In this document: positions 55,610-64,000 of the stretch, piece after piece | Layout: every line of letters starts with the position of its first letter | Numbering within the stretch: position 1 is the stretch's first letter | DNA from: Knoxdaviesia capensis | Lineage: Eukaryota; Ascomycota; Sordariomycetes; Microascales; Gondwanamycetaceae | Direction of reading: 5' to 3' | DNA length: 64,000 nucleotides | Assembly (NCBI GenBank): GCA_001510575.1 | Contig: LNGK01000011.1 | Coordinates: 62,001 to 126,000, forward strand | Position numbers and translations under genes: made by a program | The notes under the pieces: generated by a model | What the model saw: only the letters and a program-made list of their open reading frames with translations | Told to the model about the DNA's origin: nothing | The model's database searches: none

Positions 55610-57301
55610 TATTCCGGGTGTGTCTCAGACACTTCGGCGAAACTGAGGATGGGAAGGAAGAGAGATATCGAACACTAAGCAAACGGCACACGGGAAAAAA
55701 ACTGTGAGCGGGGCTGTCAAAGCAGTGGGCCAGGCAACGAAATAAGCAGCGAACACAAGAAATAGGAACAGGAAAGGCGTGTTCAGCGAGAAGAGTCAAT
55801 CAAGTACCTGAGCAGAGAAAGAGAGCAAAGATAAAAAGAAGAAAAAACCCCCCAAAAAGGAAAACACTCAACAAAAACAGGCGGTATGAGAAGTCGGAGA
55901 CGGAAAAGGAACGAGGCCCAGAGTTGAGAGGGGCAAATTGCAGGCAGGTCAGGGAAGAACTTGACGACGCTGATGATGCCGGGAGAATCGAAACAAAAAA
56001 GCAGAGAAACGAAAGGCACAACTTAGAAACCAGAACCGTCGTGGTACCAAGGAAAGGGAAAGAGGCTATGGCGGCTTTAGAGGATCTGGCTTTTTTTTTT
56101 TGAGGGGGGTTTGAAAGGAGGGTACGTCGACGTCAGCGCATGAAAATGAGAGAGAAAAACATGCCGGCCGTGGGGAGGGAAAGGCAGATACAAAAGCGTG
56201 TGTGTGTGGGTTTGGATTGGGTGGTGGGAATGCAACAGGATAAAACTAGGTGATGCGGGAGGTGGTTTTTTGCGGTTCAATCCACCAAGTACCCTGTTCC
56301 TATGGGAACTTTGGTCCTGTATCTTTGCTTGCACTGGTCCAGTTGTACCCTCCAGATCAAGGTACCACCACAGCTCACGGGGACCAGCTTACCTATCGAC
56401 TCCGATGAGGGCCTCTTTACAAGTGTCTGTATGCAGTCGAGAACGTCGTCGTCGATGTTTTGTTTTGGGGGAGAGTGGAGAGTAAACAGAAGAGACACAA
56501 AGTCAGAGTCAGAGTCAGGGAAACATTGACAATAATATCGATGATATATGTATCAGCGGATGTTCATCGAAAATGCTCGGATGACGGATGAACACTGGGG
56601 GCAATGAAACGGAGGAAATAAAAAGAAGAAGAAAAGACAGAAAGGAGGAAAAGAAACGAACTTGACATGAGCCTATGGATGATGTACGACGATCTTCTTG
56701 CTTAGACAGCCAGAATTATTTGGGGGAAGGAGGGGCGATGAAATGATGATGTTTGAGAATCCGGGCCAAACGGTAACTGCAGGAAGGAACAGCCTGAGCG
56801 AGAATTGCAGATGATCAAGTGGTTTGCTTCGCTGTTGCCTTTGCTGCCTTCGCTGGGAAGTAGGAAAAACGACAGTCCCTCAATAATTACTGGATTTGGG
56901 GGGAACCTAGACCCAATGCCGCATTTCCATTGGCTGCGCACTGGCGTCATAGCTGTGGAGTTACGTAGTTATGTATCTTTTGGCTCGAACCACTCGGTGT
57001 TAGTACCTCTCCACGCCCTACACTGACATCCCGAGACACCGCTGAGTGTGGCGGCCAAAACTCCCCGCATTGTGGCACAGCTTGGCGTGGCAGCTGTGGC
57101 CAGTTGGGGACGGCCGCCGCCAGCCACAACTTTCGAGAGAATCTCGTCGAACCTTGATCACCAAAGCAGAACCCTTCTTTTCCTTGAAACCTTTCCTACA
57201 ATATCTTTGTCGCTGGAAGTTGAAAAGGTGTTCGTTTCGCCTTCTGGTCTTCAATCTCGACGCACCCCGCCATATACTCGACAGCCACAACCACCGAAAC
57301 C
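55610..57301. promoter_or_regulatory. Divergent promoter region BBC1 / RTR1
   Basis: About 1.7 kb between divergent start codons. Near BBC1 the plus strand is purine-rich (55780-55870), consistent with a CT-rich BBC1 leader. No further gene seen; small frames at 56198-56529 lack coding character. Confidence 0.5.
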
Positions 57302-58039
57302 ATGTCGAACTCCCTCCGTCAGCTCGACTCGCGCCAAATAGCGTTTCAGCACGCCACGATCCTCCAGCACCAGAAAGACCTGCAAGCCCAAATCCTCGAC
57401 GACCTGATCACGCTGTCGACGTACCCGCTGGTGCGCGGCCCCGAGTACACAGCCGCGTCGCCCGCCGCGTCGGACGTCGCCGACTTCAGACGCCTGGTGC
57501 GCCTGTTCCAGCCCGGCGACTACGACGATCTCATCGAGGAGCGCAACGCGAATAACTTGTGCGGCTACTCGCTGTGTCCGCGCCCGCGCCACCGCGTTGC
57601 CGGCACCGGCGCCTGGGCCCTTCACGCCGGCAACGTGGTGTCTAAGGCCGAGCTGCAGAAGTGGTGCTCCATTACCTGTGCCCGCCGTGCCCTGTACATC
57701 AAGGTCCAGCTCAACGAGTCGGCTGCTTGGGAACGAGCAGGAATCCCGGATATCACAATCGAGCTGTACAACGAGGGCCCGACACAGCCTTCTTCGGCCC
57801 CGTCTACCCAACAAGACTCTGTGGAGGATCAGAAGGCTACTTTGCGGAATGCACATACTCTAGCAATGGAGCGCGGCGAGGTCAATCCTACGAGTGGTAT
57901 GGCTCGTGTGGCTATCAACGTTTCTTCCAAAGAGACCGCTTCCTTGCCGGATTCTGCCCTCGCGCAACCCGGGCCAGATGCTGGAGCGCATCGGCTTATT
58001 GATGGATACCAGCCTAAGACTGAACGCGTTCCTGAATAG
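57302..58039 (+). CDS. RTR1: RNA polymerase II CTD phosphatase, RTR1/RPAP2 family
   Basis: Single exon, 245 residues, ATG 57302 in good context (AAACCATGTCG). An N-terminal helical region precedes the RTR1-type zinc-binding core: NLCGYSLCPRP and, after about 30 residues, KWCSITCARRALYIKVQL, giving four Cys in a CX4C...CX3C pattern. The following NESAAWERAG helix is also typical. Rtr1 acts on phosphorylated Ser5 of the polymerase CTD and in polymerase II import and assembly. The C-terminal 90 residues are poorly conserved. Length is within the range of fungal Rtr1 proteins. Confidence 0.92.
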   Translation: MSNSLRQLDSRQIAFQHATILQHQKDLQAQILDDLITLSTYPLVRGPEYTAASPAASDVADFRRLVRLFQPGDYDDLIEERNANNLCGYSLCPRPRHRVAGTGAWALHAGNVVSKAELQKWCSITCARRALYIKVQLNESAAWERAGIPDITIELYNEGPTQPSSAPSTQQDSVEDQKATLRNAHTLAMERGEVNPTSGMARVAINVSSKETASLPDSALAQPGPDAGAHRLIDGYQPKTERVPE

Positions 58040-58637
58040 GGCAACAGGGACAAGCCTGCTTTTACGAATCTACGGAACCTTCTCGTGGAAAGCTAGTTTT
58101 GTATGATAGATGATTTAAACGCACGTTATGTCCTTCTTCCTCGTTAGATACCGTAGGAACAATAGAATTCATGGGTGGAGCAAGGTTGCTGTAATCCATC
58201 GAGAACCCCATTTTCCCCACAGTCGGAAGCTGTTTGACACCAGCAGCAATTGGAGCTTCCGGATGGCGGATTCCAAGTTGCCGTGGCTGACCAGAGGTCC
58301 CGTGCTGAATGGGCACAGTTCACAGTGGCATAATAACACCACAAGGGCGTCAGTGTAGGGGAAAGAATGAATTGGCAATCAAGCGTCATCTTGAGCATAA
58401 CACTCAAGAATCAGCGACACCTTGTTTGGGGAAAAAGACCTGCGATATTCATGAGATCTATCATGCACTCAAAATACCTTGATGACGCCGTGATTGGAAA
58501 AAGCAATCAATCCTTTTTGTTTTCCCATGTCCCAAACAAAACCCATCCCAAAGAAAAAAAATGAAAAGTACCGTTCAAAAGGGTATTGGCCGGCCCAAAG
58601 AGTTCGTCAATGCGTTGCTGGTAAATCAAAAGGGAAT
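58040..58637. other. Convergent intergenic region
   Basis: About 600 bp between stops of RTR1 (+) and eS17 (-). Holds both 3' UTRs; nothing else recognised. Confidence 0.55.
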
Positions 58638-59289
58638 TTAGTCGCGACGAGGGCGATCACCACGCTTAGTGCGCTCGACAACGGTGACTTGCGACACAGC
58701 GGTGACGTTGACGGGGATGGCATCGAACTAAACAGAGAAGGGTTCGTATGTTAGGAAACCGTGCGAGACATCCCTGGTGGAAAGCTTCTCAAATAACTTA
58801 CGCCGAGGGCCTTGAGCAGGTCCTTGGTATCGGGGTCAACGTCAAGCTGACCGGTCTCCGAGTTCTGAGAGAAGTCGAGAGCCGAAACCTCGGGAACGAA
58901 CTGATCCTTGCGCTCACGCTCCTCCTCCTGAAGCTTGAAGGAGATTCCGCGGACGGGACCACGCTGGATACGCTTCATCAAGTGGGTGGTGTAGCCGGCA
59001 ATCTAAAGAAACAGTCAGTAATTGTGTTCTGTGATCTCGTTCGAATACATCGCCAGGTGCGAAAATAAGCAGCCGGCGCGGCAGCTGAACCAGCTGTCGA
59101 CTTTTTGTTTCGCAGGCTCTGTGATGTGATCCCAAAACGAACCTTGTTGCGGAGGCGCTTGGAGGCGATGATGGCGATCTCATCGCAGATACGCTTGTTG
59201 GTCTCGAAGTCGAGAGTCAGGCGGGGGTAGTACCGCTCAATGATGACCTTGGCGGACTTCTTCACGGTCTTGGTACGGACGCGACCCAT
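58638..59289 (-). CDS. RPS17: 40S ribosomal protein eS17
   Basis: Three minus-strand exons, 59289..59143, 59002..58802 and 58727..58638, giving 145 residues, the expected length. Introns are 140 bp (GTTCGT donor) and 74 bp (GTAAGT donor), both phase 0. The sequence MGRVRTKTVKKSAKVIIERY, then LTLDFETNKRICDEIAII, then IAGYTTHLMKRIQRGPVRGIS is characteristic of eS17. The C-terminus ends TKRGDRPRRD. It is a structural protein of the small cytosolic subunit. Upstream lie a CCAAT box and a CACGTG element. The next gene on the same strand encodes a mitochondrial ribosomal protein. Confidence 0.97.
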
Positions 59290-59717
59290 TTTGGCGGTAT
59301 TGTGTGGTGCAGTTGGGAAGGAATTTGTTGGAACTGCTCGAAGATGGTTGTTGAGATAGGAGGAAGGAAAAACGATCGCAGGAGATTTTCGAGAGGAAAA
59401 GGTGTTGTGAAGAAATTCGTTAGTGTGGTGGAGGATTTGTGTGGGCCAATAAAACCCCCGTTGACATTGAGCCCTATATAGTCACGTGGTATGATCTGTA
59501 TTTAGCCGCATATTTGCCGACTAAAGAAAATAAGTGGATATAGACCTACTGGTCTGGAAACCAAGTTCACGAATGTTGACTGAGGAGAAGGGCAAAACGA
59601 CTAGAAAAAGAAATCGCAAGAGGTTTATCTTCGTTACACAAATATGGAATTTCTATAGTACAGGAATTGAAACATTTTTGAAATACAAGGTGCCGGTAGT
59701 CAAGCCAGGTGTCTGGT
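59290..59717. other. Intergenic region between tandem RPS17 and MRP51
   Basis: 428 bp. Holds the RPS17 promoter and the MRP51 3' UTR. Confidence 0.6.
59446..59490 (-). promoter_or_regulatory. RPS17 promoter elements
   Basis: A CCAAT pentanucleotide (59446-59450), a CCCTATATA stretch (59472-59480) and a palindromic CACGTG (59483-59488) lie 157-199 bp upstream of the RPS17 ATG. CACGTG is the bHLH/Cbf1-type site; function here is inferred from position only. Confidence 0.4.
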
Positions 59718-61127
59718 CTACTCTTGGGACAGTCCATACGCATGAGAACTTCCAACGGCGCGACGGGGCGGTCTCTCCGAAGATCGAGGCATATCTGGCT
59801 CAATCCGGGTCGGCTCCGCCTCTTGGGCAATTCCGGTGGGGGACTGAACGTGGTTGTAGATATCGGCCTGTCCCACCATCTCCTTGCGCACCAACTGCGC
59901 CTCCAGGCTGGCTTCGCCAATGGTGATGACAACCCGTCCAGAAGAGTCGACACTCGCACTCTTGGGCGTAACGTACACCTTGGCACCACCGACGATCTTC
60001 GGGTCGAAGACTTGGATTCCAGGCATAATGCCCCGGTCGTTGTTGCGGTAGGCACGCTGGTTGAAGGCCGAGTTGCCCTCGGGAACGTCGGTAACGAAAC
60101 CACCAAGACCCAACTTCGCACCGTCGCGAGCTCGGCGAGGAGAAAGGACGCGGGCCTGGACCGGGCTGTGGAATTGCTGGGGTCCGTAGAGAGGGTGGTT
60201 CTCCATGAACGCCCCCGTGCGCAGGTAGGATAAACCGGCCGATGGGTGGCACACCGGTGGACCGTTCTTGGAGTACGGGTTGGCTATTTGCACCGGCTTC
60301 ACGCCACCGCCCGAGCCGAAGTTGAACGGGAGGATGGACACGTTGTCGGGGGGCGCAAGAGGAGCAATGTCGAGGAACTGGCTGACAAGCGAGTAAAGGG
60401 TGAATCGTTCGCTGTTGTCACGGAGACGACGGATGTACTGGGTAAGTTCTTCGTCGGTGACATCAGAAGCGGCCATGGCGGCCGGCCGCGCCGAGCCCTC
60501 ATCGAGGGCTTTCTGGGCCGCGGCCTGGGTCTTCTGAGCAGCGATCTTTTCACGCAGGAACTGGCGGAACTCTGGCCGCTTCCCACGCACGCTCTTCTTG
60601 AGATAGCGTGCGAAGTCGCCAGCCGTCATGCCGGCCAGCCACGGACCACGGAATTTCCAGCGCTTATGGTCGACATCGGAGGCGGACTTCCCGTCGGGCA
60701 GGGTGGTAAAATCACGGTCCTCCTCAAACACCGAGATCTTGCCGACGCTGGAACGCATCGCGGCGTTGACAGGAGCCACCATGACAAGGTTGAGCTCGCG
60801 GAACTTTTCAAGCGAGAGCGAGTGGTCGGCGGCCGACGAGAAGTCGGTGATCTTTTCGAATGTGTCCATGTGCTTGACGCGGATCAGCGGAGTCGAGGTT
60901 TTGCCGGTCGTCTTCAGCGGCATCGTCCGCTTCAGGCCCCAATCGCCGCGCACGCGCGACGACTCGGGCGTCGTTATCGACTGGTGCGTCGGGAACGGCG
61001 CGGTGCCGGTCGGCGAGTCGTGCTGCAGCACGCTCGAGAGTTCATCGTAAACAATCGGTTTGGGGACCGAGAACATGCGCGATCCCCGAAGCAAAGCTGC
61101 TCCTGGTGAAACCCGCACCTTCGACAT
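59718..61127 (-). CDS. MRP51: Mitochondrial small-subunit ribosomal protein, MRP51 family
   Basis: Single exon, 469 residues from ATG 61127. The basic N-terminus (MSKVRVSPGAALLRGSRMFS) fits a mitochondrial presequence. Family segments follow: HQSITTPESSRVRGDWGLKR, RVKHMDTFEKITDFSSAADH, then WKFRGPWLAGMTAGDFARYL. The segments HPSAGLSYLRTGAFMENHP and NRGIMPGIQVFDP-like text lie in the C-terminal half. Mrp51 belongs to the mitoribosomal small subunit and, in yeast, is linked to translation of mitochondrial mRNAs. Ser/Pro-rich tail of about 40 residues. It lies in tandem downstream-facing order with RPS17 (428 bp apart), each with its own promoter. Confidence 0.88.
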   Translation of the reverse strand: MSKVRVSPGAALLRGSRMFSVPKPIVYDELSSVLQHDSPTGTAPFPTHQSITTPESSRVRGDWGLKRTMPLKTTGKTSTPLIRVKHMDTFEKITDFSSAADHSLSLEKFRELNLVMVAPVNAAMRSSVGKISVFEEDRDFTTLPDGKSASDVDHKRWKFRGPWLAGMTAGDFARYLKKSVRGKRPEFRQFLREKIAAQKTQAAAQKALDEGSARPAAMAASDVTDEELTQYIRRLRDNSERFTLYSLVSQFLDIAPLAPPDNVSILPFNFGSGGGVKPVQIANPYSKNGPPVCHPSAGLSYLRTGAFMENHPLYGPQQFHSPVQARVLSPRRARDGAKLGLGGFVTDVPEGNSAFNQRAYRNNDRGIMPGIQVFDPKIVGGAKVYVTPKSASVDSSGRVVITIGEASLEAQLVRKEMVGQADIYNHVQSPTGIAQEAEPTRIEPDMPRSSERPPRRAVGSSHAYGLSQE

Positions 61128-62022
61128 GGCGACAGGATGTGAGTGGCCAGGAATTGGGGAGTGTGATGAATGGTTGATAAGACTGGAGGATAAATAAAAC
61201 AGGTGCTTGAGAAAATTCTTGAGAAATTCGCGATTGAGGTTGGGTCAATCTCCTGGCTACTGAGTTTTCCAGAGACCTGATTGGCCAAAGCTTACGTACC
61301 GTGCATCATGAGTATATACACTGTATCTATGTGTGGCTTCATTATATGTCGCCGAAATGACCGATTAAGAGACTCTGACTTATAACAAACAGACAATTCA
61401 AAGTGACGTACGGCTTTTGAAGTACCGTGCACTTCTGGCTTTATAGGAACGGAACACATTCTTGAACTTGACTGCGTGGCCACCATAATCCGGATAACTC
61501 TACAAGCAAACCACATAACAGTGTTAGCACGGTCTCTCGTCCCGTTTGTTCAGAAAACGGGCTGTTAACATACGAAATGGTCTTTCTAGAACTACTCAAA
61601 TAGAATATTTCTATATATATGGTACTACCTTTTCCAAAACCTCAATTGATTAATTCCTCTTTACCATACGTTGTCGTCGATTTATATGAGTACATGCTGA
61701 GGTCCAGTCGGTAGAACATCGGGTAAGCTTGTAAAGGCCAAAATCGTCGCCTCACGAAAAACGGGTGTAAGGGAAGGGGCACGAGGGAAGAAGTGATCGA
61801 AGCTTTTTGCAACGGCAGATAGAGAAGACAATAAGTCGCGAACTCTGCTACTTGGGGTATTCATTTCTGTCTCACCATTTCCCTATTTGACTTTCTTTTT
61901 CATTCTATTCCACTCTGTTTGGGTCTTCTCCCCGGTATCTTACAAGTTAAACGCAAGTAACAGATTTGTGGACGGGTCTAGCTTTTTTTTCTTTTCCTCA
62001 AGCACGCGTTTCCGCTGGGGCC
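61128..62022. promoter_or_regulatory. Divergent promoter region MRP51 / queuine tRNA-ribosyltransferase
   Basis: About 900 bp between divergent starts. AT-rich near 61605-61660. A pyrimidine-rich stretch at 61880-61930 and 61980-62000 leads into the TGT gene. No other gene seen. Confidence 0.5.
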
Positions 62023-63424
62023 ATGCAAGCTGCCGTGAGAAGAATGGCTTTGGAAACAAACAACATCGGCACATCAGCCGCACTCACTTTCGAACTGGTT
62101 GCTCGGTGTTCGGTATGAATCTTGCTGCTACCTGGCCATTTTTCTCTGGTGTCAGAGAGCATGAGTACTAACGGGATTCTTGCTCCAGACGACCCGGGCA
62201 CGTGCCTCACTCCTCACACTTCCTCATGGACCTGTAAACCTGCCTATGTTCATGCCGGTGGCTACGCAGGCTTCTCTGAAGGGACTCACGCCCGAACAGC
62301 TCGAAGACACCAGCTGCCGGCTGTGTTTGAACAACACATACCATCTCGGCCTCAAGCCGGGACAGGAAGTGCTCGATGTAATTGGGGGTGCACACAAGTT
62401 GCAAGGCTGGAATCACAATATCCTAACCGATAGTGGCGGGTGAGTGTGTTGCACTTCTGGAGGTTCTGCTCAGAAGAGACCAAATATTGACCAAGATATG
62501 AACCACAGCTTCCAAATGGTCAGTCTACTCAAACTCGCAAAGGTGACGGAGGAGGGTGTTCGGTTTCTCAGTCCCCATGACGGATCACCCATGCTCCTGA
62601 CACCAGAACACTCAATGTCCCTGCAAAACTCGATTGGCAGCGACATCATGATGCAGCTTGACGACGTGATTGCCACCACCTCGCCCGACAAGGCCCGCAT
62701 GCGCGAGGCCATGGAGCGCAGCGTGCGGTGGCTGGACCGGTGCATAGCGGCCCACAAGAACCCCACCACACAGAATCTGTTCTGCATCATCCAGGGCGGC
62801 CTAGACCTAGAAATGCGGCGCGAGTGCTGCGGCGAGATGCTCGCGCGGGACACGCCCGGCATCGCCATCGGCGGGCTCAGCGGCGGCGAGGCCAAGGACG
62901 ACTACTGCAGCGTGGTCGAGACATGCACGGCGCTGCTGCCGCCGCTCAAGCCGCGCTACGTCATGGGCATCGGGTACCCGGAGGACCTGGTGGTCAGCGT
63001 GGCGCTCGGCGCCGACATGTTCGACTGCGTGTGGCCGACGCGCACGGCGCGCTTCGGCAACGCCATCACGCGCCACGGCATAGTCAACGTCAAGCACGCG
63101 TCGTACGCCGCCGACTTCGGCCCCATCGAGGACGGCTGCGGCTGCCAGGCATGCCGGAGCCCCGAGGCCGGCGGCATGGGCGTTACGCGCGCGTTTGTGC
63201 ACCACAATGCCGCCAAGGAGACGGTGTCGGCGCATCTGCTGTCAATCCACAATGTCTGGTACCAGTTGAACCTGATGGACCGTATGCGCCAGGCGATCAT
63301 CGAAGACCGGTTCCCGGCGTTCCTAAAGCAGTTCTTCTCGGATCTACACGGCGGAGACAAGACCAAATACCCCGATTGGGCCGTGAATGCGCTCAAGAAG
63401 GTGAACGTTGACCTCCGGGAATAG
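62023..63424 (+). CDS. Queuine tRNA-ribosyltransferase catalytic subunit
   Basis: Three exons, 62023..62112, 62189..62439 and 62509..63424, giving 418 residues. Introns are 76 bp (GTATGA donor, TACTAAC branch, CAG) and 69 bp (GTGAGT donor, CAG). The start could also be the in-frame ATG 62044. The fold is the TGT barrel: FELVARCSTTRARA, LNNTYHLGLKPGQEV, then DSGGFQMVSL, where the Asp matches the catalytic base. Then come FCIIQGGLDLEMRREC, IAIGGLSGGEAK and MGIGYPEDLV. The nucleophile Asp sits in FDCVWPTRTARFG. The zinc site is CGCQAC plus a later VHH. The eukaryotic enzyme, with its QTRT2 partner, exchanges guanine-34 for queuine in four tRNAs. The partner subunit is not in this window. Confidence 0.94.
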
Positions 63425-64000
63425 GCGTATGTTTGTGTTCACTTTTATTCCATGTCAAGATAGAGGAGCTATATAAAAGCGCGCGATGTCTGATTTTCCA
63501 CCTGATGGACTTGAAACAATGCATGACTGTATCTGTAATTTCGTTGGCCCAATAATGCGCAAGAGAATAGTTACCTCAGGTCATTGCTCGGTGTAGAATC
63601 AGCAGGAGATAAACTCTCGGTGTGCGTTGATCAAAAGGGTTCGCGATGGCAAAATTAGCGGCACTTGCGCCGAAACCTGACGGCTTTAGCGGGCTCGAGG
63701 CTCTGGGTTAGCGGTAAACCGGCCTGAAAGTCAGCCGTTAATAGTGGCCAGTCATCCTGAAGCAGCCTTATCAGGCGAGCAACCAACCACCTAAAGCCCG
63801 ATGGTCTGACACGGCGAGTCAGACGAGACGGAGCAAAATGGGCAATGGGATCAGCATTCGGGGACGGGACAAGATTTCAGAGACGGGAGCGAGCAATGAA
63901 ACTTTCGGCGCCGACCCGAATCAAACTCGTACGAGCACTGCAGTCACAGTCACGGTCCCACCCCGCACAGGAGGACAGTACAAGTAACGGAGTCACCCTG
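63425..64000. other. Downstream intergenic region to right edge
   Basis: Holds the 3' UTR of the ribosyltransferase gene and no recognised gene. A perfect 7-bp inverted repeat (63804-63810 and 63818-63824, GTCTGAC/GTCAGAC) can form a small hairpin. Confidence 0.5.

Noticed and set aside
63601..63830. Possible tRNA-like fold after the queuine ribosyltransferase gene
   Set aside because: No A-box/B-box pair or acceptor stem could be matched; only isolated hairpins.

Overview
The window is nuclear DNA of a filamentous ascomycete (Pezizomycotina, probably Eurotiomycetes). The evidence is short introns (53-224 bp, GTRNGT donors, CTAAC-type branch sites, YAG acceptors), GC-rich coding exons, CT-rich leaders before start codons, and a gene set typical of such fungi: fused Egt1, Zn2Cys6 factor, Rtr1, Bbc1, Mrp51. 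I reconstructed thirteen complete or near-complete protein genes, plus one cut by the left edge. There is no tRNA, rRNA, CRISPR array or intact transposon that I can recognise.

Layout. 0-9.4 kb is compact: the 3' part of a membrane protein gene (+), a PflX-type radical SAM protein with a probable mitochondrial presequence (+), a Q-rich coiled-coil protein (+), a NECAP endocytic adaptor (-) and eIF2B-alpha (+). 9.8-13.2 kb is a ten-exon egt1 gene (-) for ergothioneine synthesis, with two micro-exons. 13.2-21.2 kb has no convincing gene. 21.2-24.3 kb is a Zn2Cys6 transcription factor (-) whose start codon cannot be located. 24.3-32.6 kb is its long, AUG-poor, pyrimidine-rich upstream region. 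32.6-38.0 kb holds a spartin/senescence-domain protein (+) and an intronless gamma-tubulin complex component 4 gene (+). 38.7-40.3 kb is a conserved but unnamed fungal gene (-) with a (CA)n tract just after its stop. 40.3-51.96 kb is the longest gene-free stretch, with an assembly gap (Ns) at 50.75 kb. 52-63.4 kb is compact again: BBC1-like actin-patch protein (-), RTR1-type CTD phosphatase (+), ribosomal protein eS17 (-), mitochondrial ribosomal protein Mrp51 (-) and queuine tRNA-ribosyltransferase (+).

The genes are mostly housekeeping and do not form a pathway cluster. Local themes are translation (eIF2B-alpha, eS17, Mrp51, tRNA queuosine) and actin/endocytosis/microtubules (NECAP, Bbc1, GCP4). 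I see no obvious new multi-gene system. The most interesting signals are the unresolved start of the transcription factor within a long AUG-poor leader, the three 8-12 kb gene deserts around two regulatory or unknown genes, a recurring palindrome (GTACAGTACTGTAC) confined to those deserts, repeated telobox motifs in several promoters, and the egt1 micro-exons. Exon boundaries come from my own reading of splice signals and frame continuity. Protein names rest on family motifs recalled from knowledge; no database search was run.
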